From Nonomuraea antri (GTDB lineage Bacteria; Actinomycetota; Actinomycetes; Streptosporangiales; Streptosporangiaceae), in assembly GCF_013283785.1 (NCBI RefSeq), contig NZ_JABCPZ010000026.1, positions 1-64,000 of the forward strand: a stretch of 64,000 nucleotides of DNA, read 5' to 3'. A program made the translations under genes and the position numbers. The notes under the pieces are model-generated. The model made no database searches, was not told the DNA's origin, and was given only the letters and a program-made list of their open reading frames with translations. This document shows positions 59,689 through 64,000 of the stretch, in pieces. Within the stretch, counting starts at the first letter, position 1. Each line of letters opens with the position of its first letter.

Positions 59689-62600
59689 TCACAGTGCCGG
59701 TATCTCGACGTCGATGTCGCCGCGGCCGTCCAGGTGCGCCGCGGGCTGGGGACGCGCCAGGCGGGCCTGGGTGTCGGCGACGTTCGCCATCGTGATCCTC
59801 GTGTACGTGTGATCGGCACCGAGCATGTCGGTGAAGCGCAGGCATGCGTCACGCTCCAGGTCGAAGGCCAGGTCCAGCTCGTCGAGCCGGACCAGCGTGC
59901 CGGCCAGGTTGACCGCCGCGGCCAGCGCGTACGGGTGACGCGGCCCCAGGTCGCGCCGCAGCCGCTCGTGACTGATCTGCCCCAGCCGGCGGGAGCGCTC
60001 CAGGTCGCCGATGCCGCGCAGGTAGACGGCCAGGCTCATCTGGCAGACGTGGGTGAAGGGGTGCTCGCCCCACGTTCTCTTGAAGATGTCGAGACAGGCG
60101 CTCGCCTCGTTCACCGCGTCCTGCGGCTGCTGCTGGGCGTACAGGTCGGCGGCCAGACTGTGCCGGCACATCAAGGTGAACAGGTGCCCGGGGCCGTGGA
60201 GTTCGCGCAGGTCCCCGATGAGCGCCTTGTCGCGGTAGAGCGCCTCGAACGAGTTGCCCAGCATGCGCTCGGTGACCGCCAGGCCGCTCTCCACCCGCAG
60301 GGCCACCGGGCTGCTGATCTGCGACGGCTCCTTCTCGATGAAGCTCAGATAGCTCTGGATCTCCTTGAGCACGCGGTAGGAGCCCTGGTAGTCGCCCGCG
60401 TCTCGCAGGTAGCTGGCCAGGTTGCATTTCGTCCACAATGCGGCGGGATCGTACTCGCCGAACATCTTGGTGCGGCGTTTGACGCGGTCCTCGGCGAGCC
60501 TGATCGCCTCACGCGAGTCGCCTCTGAGGCTGTAGGAGACGGCCAGGTTGTTCATCGCCCTGCCGGTGAGCGAGTGGTCGGCGCCGTAGATCTCCCTGAG
60601 CCCCTTGAGCGCCGCGTCGTCCCAGGTGTACGCCTCGTCGAAGCCGCCGAGCGTGCGCAGCGCGACGGCGTAGTCCATCGCGGTGATCAGCGTGCGCGGG
60701 TGCTTCGTGCCCAGGCTCCTGGCCTGGTCGTGCAGCGCCGCGGCGGCGAGGTCGGCCGCCTCACGGTGCTCGCCGAGCTGCCGGTAGGCGTTGGACAGCT
60801 CGATGCGCAGCTCGGGCAGGCCTGTGTGGTCGTCGGAGTTCTCCCACTGCGTCCTGGCGGCGTCGCCGATCTGCCGCGCCGCCCGCCTGCCGCTGTAGTC
60901 CTCCCTGCGCAGCAGGTACCGCATCTGGTTGATCACCCAGGTGCGGACGAGCGGGTCGGAGCTGCCCGCGGCCCCCGACGGTACGACGTGGGCGGCCAGC
61001 TCGGCGTAAACGGGCAGGCCCGGCGGCCCGGCGGCGAGGTCCTCGGGGGCGTACACCGCCAGCGCCCGCAGAATCTCGGCGTTGCGTGCGTGCCGCTCCT
61101 CCGCGGACATGCGATCGCGGATGAGGGTCTGGATCAGCCGGTGCATGCGCAGCGGATCGTGCCGGCCCAGGTCGACGCGCGCCAGCCCGTGCCGGTCGAT
61201 GCTGCGCAGCACGGCGTCGGTCATCGTCGGGTCGGCCAGTCTCGCGTCGACGGCGGCCATGCCTTCGCGTACCTGCGGAGACCGCAGGAAGCGCAGGTCG
61301 ATGCCCTCGGGCGAGAGGAAGGCACACGCTTCGGCGAGCCAGACGGCGGCGCCGTGGCCGAGATCTCCGCGCAGGCTGGCCAGGGCCAGCTCCACGGTGA
61401 TCCGGTGGGCGGGCTCGTCCGGCGAGGCGGTGGCCGGCGGCCGGTTGGCCTCCTCCTCGAAGAGCACGAGGAACCTGGCGGCGGCGCTCCGCGCCGCGTC
61501 GCCCTCCGAGAGGTTGAGCTGCACGCGCCTGGTGGCCGCCTCGCGGCGCAGCCAGGCGGCGGCGAGCTGGACGGCGATCGGCAGCCTCGCGGCGATGTCG
61601 CAGATCTTGCGCGCGTCGTCGTCGCTCATGCGCGGCACCCAGATCCTCACCAGGGCCGCGCCCTCGTCCGGGGTGAAGCGCCCCACCGGGACGGTGTACA
61701 TCGGCGCCGGCCATTCGTCCCCGCGCGACGTGATGATCACATGGCCGTAGGGGGAGCTGTCCGGGAGCAGGTCGCGCAGTTGCACGGGGTCGTCGACGTC
61801 GTCGTAGACGAGCAGCCACCTGGAGACCTCGCCGGAGACGAGGTGGCCGAGCGCCGCCCGCGCGGCGTCACCGCCCGTGGGCAGGCCCAGGGTGGCCGAG
61901 AGCGCGCTGAGCGCCTCCCTGGCGGCGCTCGGGGTGCTGCCCGACACCCACCACACCAGGTCGTAGGCGCCGCCGAAGCGGTGGGCGTACTCCATCGCGA
62001 TCTGCGACTTCCCCAGGCCGGCGGCGCCGGTCAGCAGGCAGCGGCCGTCCTCGTGGCCGAGCAGGTGGTCGCGGACCTGGTCGATGAGGTCGTCCCGGCC
62101 GACGAAGGACGGGTTCCTGCCGAGCGTGTTGGACACCCCGGGCCGGCGCGGGAAGCGCGCCGTGCCCACCTCCAGCGAGATGGCGAGCGAGGGGCTGGTC
62201 AGGTGGAGGCGGCGGCGCAGCTCGGCGGCGGCCGTCTCCTCCGCCAGCCCGCGCAGGTCGATGCACTGGCCGCCGTCGAGCGCCTCGGGGAAGGCGGAGT
62301 CGTCGACGCGGACCTGCCACACGTTGGACGGCTGGGCGCCATGATCGCTGGGCGGGAGCAGCGAGCTCAGGCGCCTGGCCATGCGGTCGTCCAGAAGAGG
62401 AGGGGAGACGATCAGGATCGCCTGGTTGCGGCGGGGCGTCTCGAGCGGCGTGGACCGGTCGAGACGCGTCAAGGTGACCTGGACGCCGCTCTGCTTCACG
62501 CCGGCGTCGATCCATTCCGCCCAGTCGCGGTAGGGCGCGGTGTAGAGGATCGCGACGGCGGCCAGCGCGGTGAAACGGCCGTCGGTGAGCACCTCGGCCA

Positions 62601-63435
62601 GCCGCTCGTAGCCCTGGCGCAGGCCGCCCGCGCGGTCGGGCGGCTCGTTGACCACCGCGAGGGTCTCGGAGAAGTAGTAGTCGACCTGGTACGGGATCTC
62701 CTGCGCCGGGATCGAGGGGTCGGCGAGCCCGGAGAAGCGCTGGTGGCTCAGCTCCCTGGCGTCGCGCAGCGCGAGGTCGCCGCCGAGGTCCACGCGCATC
62801 GGCAGCGGCATGATCCGGACGGGCCGCGAGGCGGTCGCCCGGATGCGCTCGACGGCGGTGACGCTCTCCTCGATGGCCTGCGGACTGAGCGTGTGGCAGA
62901 CGATGATCATGTCGGACAACCCGGCCGCGAGGACGACGGCGGACGGGTGGGTACCCCGCGCCCCGTCGACCAGGACGTAGTCGTAGCCGGCGGCGCGGAT
63001 GACGGCGCGCAACCGCTCGGCCGCCGCCGGGGTGACGGCGCTCCCGGCGACGGGGACGGGGACGGGGCCGTAGCTCAGGAAGTCGAAGCCGCCCTCGCGC
63101 TCCATCGTCTCCAGGCTGATCCGGGTGGTGCCGGCCCGCAGGTCCTCCCGCGCCCTTGCTTCGGGCTCCCCCGGCGTGGAGTCCCATCGCTCGATCAGCT
63201 CGGCGAGGGTCGCGGCGGGCGCGGCGCTCTCGTCGGTGGTCAGCCTGCGCAGGTAGCGGGGCGTTCCGGCGCCGTCGGCATCGATGACCAGCACGCGCAG
63301 GCCCTCGCTGGCGAGGAGGACGGCGAGGTTGGCCACCGCCATCGTGCGGCCGATGCCCTCGCGGACGGAATAGAACGTGACAATGACGCCACCAGGTTGC
63401 CCGGACGCACCGAAATCACCGGATCCGATCATCAT
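59689..63435 (-). CDS. fxsT: FxSxx-COOH system TPR protein (FxsT-like): ParA-like, TIR-like, NB-ARC, TPR
   Basis: This 1248-aa protein follows the FxsT plan. The N-terminal part is ParA/MinD-like (about 15-260: VIVTFYSVREGIGRTMAVAN, LRVLVIDADGAG). A degenerate TIR-like part (about 285-420) has APYRDWAEWIDAGVKQSG. The NB-ARC-like part (about 455-735) has GRNPSFVGRDDLIDQV and GAAGLGKSQIAMEYAHRFGG. TPRs run from about 840 to 1235. The usual KGG(T/V)GRT is REGIGRT, so the signature Lys is Arg and the ParA site may be inactive; the NB-ARC P-loop Lys is intact. The start is ATG 63435 or 63432. It lies 165 bp after the RiPP-like precursor. FxsT proteins are part of loci with a radical SAM maturase (FxsB); none is seen here. 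Confidence 0.83.
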   Translation of the reverse strand: MMIGSGDFGASGQPGGVIVTFYSVREGIGRTMAVANLAVLLASEGLRVLVIDADGAGTPRYLRRLTTDESAAPAATLAELIERWDSTPGEPEARAREDLRAGTTRISLETMEREGGFDFLSYGPVPVPVAGSAVTPAAAERLRAVIRAAGYDYVLVDGARGTHPSAVVLAAGLSDMIIVCHTLSPQAIEESVTAVERIRATASRPVRIMPLPMRVDLGGDLALRDARELSHQRFSGLADPSIPAQEIPYQVDYYFSETLAVVNEPPDRAGGLRQGYERLAEVLTDGRFTALAAVAILYTAPYRDWAEWIDAGVKQSGVQVTLTRLDRSTPLETPRRNQAILIVSPPLLDDRMARRLSSLLPPSDHGAQPSNVWQVRVDDSAFPEALDGGQCIDLRGLAEETAAAELRRRLHLTSPSLAISLEVGTARFPRRPGVSNTLGRNPSFVGRDDLIDQVRDHLLGHEDGRCLLTGAAGLGKSQIAMEYAHRFGGAYDLVWWVSGSTPSAAREALSALSATLGLPTGGDAARAALGHLVSGEVSRWLLVYDDVDDPVQLRDLLPDSSPYGHVIITSRGDEWPAPMYTVPVGRFTPDEGAALVRIWVPRMSDDDARKICDIAARLPIAVQLAAAWLRREAATRRVQLNLSEGDAARSAAARFLVLFEEEANRPPATASPDEPAHRITVELALASLRGDLGHGAAVWLAEACAFLSPEGIDLRFLRSPQVREGMAAVDARLADPTMTDAVLRSIDRHGLARVDLGRHDPLRMHRLIQTLIRDRMSAEERHARNAEILRALAVYAPEDLAAGPPGLPVYAELAAHVVPSGAAGSSDPLVRTWVINQMRYLLRREDYSGRRAARQIGDAARTQWENSDDHTGLPELRIELSNAYRQLGEHREAADLAAAALHDQARSLGTKHPRTLITAMDYAVALRTLGGFDEAYTWDDAALKGLREIYGADHSLTGRAMNNLAVSYSLRGDSREAIRLAEDRVKRRTKMFGEYDPAALWTKCNLASYLRDAGDYQGSYRVLKEIQSYLSFIEKEPSQISSPVALRVESGLAVTERMLGNSFEALYRDKALIGDLRELHGPGHLFTLMCRHSLAADLYAQQQPQDAVNEASACLDIFKRTWGEHPFTHVCQMSLAVYLRGIGDLERSRRLGQISHERLRRDLGPRHPYALAAAVNLAGTLVRLDELDLAFDLERDACLRFTDMLGADHTYTRITMANVADTQARLARPQPAAHLDGRGDIDVEIPAL

Positions 63436-63507
63436 TGATGCTCAATCTCTCAATCCCGTTGCTACTTTCACAGGCTTCACAGGGATCAACGAACGGATCA
63501 TCGCGCT

Positions 63508-63552
63508 GACCACTAAGGAGAACCACGAGCCGACCACTAAGGAGGACCACGA
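63508..63552. repeat. 21-bp direct repeat, period 24, in the FxsT leader
   Basis: GACCACTAAGGAGAACCACGA (63508-63528) recurs with one change at 63532-63552. It lies between the precursor stop and the FxsT start. On the plus strand each copy contains AAGGAG; on the minus strand, where the operon runs, it reads TCCTTAGTGGTC, so it could influence mRNA structure. Confidence 0.75.
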
Positions 63553-63600
63553 TAGTATGGCGAACGCCTCGAATGGCCTTTGCTCTCCGAGTTTACGCGG

Positions 63601-63786
63601 TTACTCCCACTGTGCCGCGCTCGACTGGTGCTGAACGAAGGAAGGCTCTTCGTCTCCGCTGAGTTCGCGGAAGATACGTTCCAGAGAAGAGGCGAACACC
63701 GATTCGGGAAGCGCGGCGATTCTCTCCAGGTCAAGGCCGCTGAGGTCCACGAGATCGGGGCGGAGCTCCATGTCTGGATCTTCCAT
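63601..63786 (-). CDS. FxSxx-like RiPP precursor with variant C-terminus
   Basis: A 61-aa peptide from ATG 63786 has the FxsA-type leader: RPDLVDLSGLDLERIAALPE, then SVFASSLERIFRELSG. That pattern (D-L-V/I-D-L/V-SGLDL-...-L-x-S-V/L-x-x-S-L-x-R) is characteristic of FxSxx-COOH precursors. Instead of ending in F-x-S-x-x, the core is EEPSFVQHQSSAAQWE: the F-Q-S-S-x ending has become H-Q-S-S and is followed by AAQWE. A Phe and a Trp are available for cyclophane formation. The FxsT-like gene follows. The ribosome site (GGTGA) is weak. The assignment is by resemblance from memory and should be tested. Confidence 0.65.
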   Translation of the reverse strand: MEDPDMELRPDLVDLSGLDLERIAALPESVFASSLERIFRELSGDEEPSFVQHQSSAAQWE

Positions 63787-63907
63787 ACGGGCGTCACCGT
63801 CCCGGCTACAGCGCATGGCTTTGAAGGGTAATCGTACACAAATCTCGACGATCAGTCTTGACCTTCGTGAACTGTCTCCAACAACATTTACTCCTACAAG
63901 AGCGGAC

Positions 63908-64000
63908 ATGGGGGTGCAGGTGTCAACCAATCGGGATGCACTAGCACAAAATTCGCTTTTTGAATGGCCATATTCGCTGGACATGGAGGCCCTGCTGGCC
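63908..64000 (+). CDS. Partial ORF at the right edge
   Basis: An open frame from ATG 63908 runs off the window: MGVQVSTNRDALAQNSLFEW then PYSLDMEALLA. The text looks protein-like and could be the N-terminus of a gene divergent from the precursor. A TTGACA box on the opposite strand (about 63917-63922) overlaps it. It is too short to classify. Confidence 0.3.
   Translation, partial: MGVQVSTNRDALAQNSLFEWPYSLDMEALLA

Noticed and set aside
59554..63438. 1294-aa open frame on the plus strand
   Set aside because: It is a shadow of the FxsT-like gene and its partner; the text is Arg/Gly/Val/His-rich without motifs.
63557..63634. 25-aa peptide with three Cys on the plus strand
   Set aside because: It is antisense to the precursor gene region, its ribosome site is too far away, and no modifying enzyme matches.

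Overview
The window is high-GC DNA from a soil-type actinomycete, most likely Streptosporangiaceae (Nonomuraea/Streptosporangium-like). The clues are a Pup ligase (pafA), an FxSxx-COOH-type RiPP locus, SARP and LuxR-LAL regulators, a Ser/Thr kinase and abundant GTG starts. The genus is an inference from gene content.

Layout. 0-11 kb: a frameshifted PD-(D/E)XK nuclease-like gene, a repeat-rich spacer with palindromic tandem repeats, a lipoprotein and a membrane protein, then a LuxR regulator divergent from a VOC/DHFR-like gene pair. These are followed by an XRE/TPR regulator whose start codon is displaced by a 16-bp duplication, a secreted subtilisin with a P-domain, and pafA without the proteasome genes. 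11-13.7 kb (minus): a DUF6463-like membrane protein and a fumarylacetoacetase/metallo-beta-lactamase fusion behind a long palindromic operator. 13.8-23.4 kb (minus): a two-gene NRPS operon. The first gene encodes a single 2187-residue C-A(Ser)-PCP-TE-MFS-APH protein. The second encodes C-A(Gly)-PCP.

23.6-37.3 kb is a plastic region. It holds a decayed Ser/Thr kinase interrupted by a 21-22-bp tandem array, remnants of an NmrA-like gene, of an IS256-type transposase and of three tyrosine recombinases, and some intact cargo. The cargo is a TetR gene divergent from a DoxX operon, four genes sharing a tryptophan-rich N-terminal module (one a receptor-like kinase), an SMI1/KNR4 protein and small secreted proteins. 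37.3-52.8 kb: a DUF6461-like protein, an LLM flavin oxidoreductase with an abnormal C-terminal extension, a SARP regulator, an FMN-binding PNPOx-like protein, an HtpG-like Hsp90 coupled to a TPR protein, and a LuxR-LAL regulator broken by an out-of-frame deletion.

53-64 kb: a tightly packed operon of one membrane protein and two P-loop ATPases, a convergent CPA-type antiporter, and a minus-strand locus. That locus has a 61-aa FxSxx-like RiPP precursor, an FxsT-like ParA/TIR/NB-ARC/TPR giant and an unrecognised 362-aa partner. No radical SAM enzyme is visible before the window ends.

How the genes work together. The NRPS operon joins assembly, release, export and possibly self-resistance in two polypeptides. 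The FxSxx-like locus couples a peptide to a signalling ATPase. The kinase/W-rich cluster looks like a cell-surface signalling island. No tRNA, rRNA or CRISPR array was seen.
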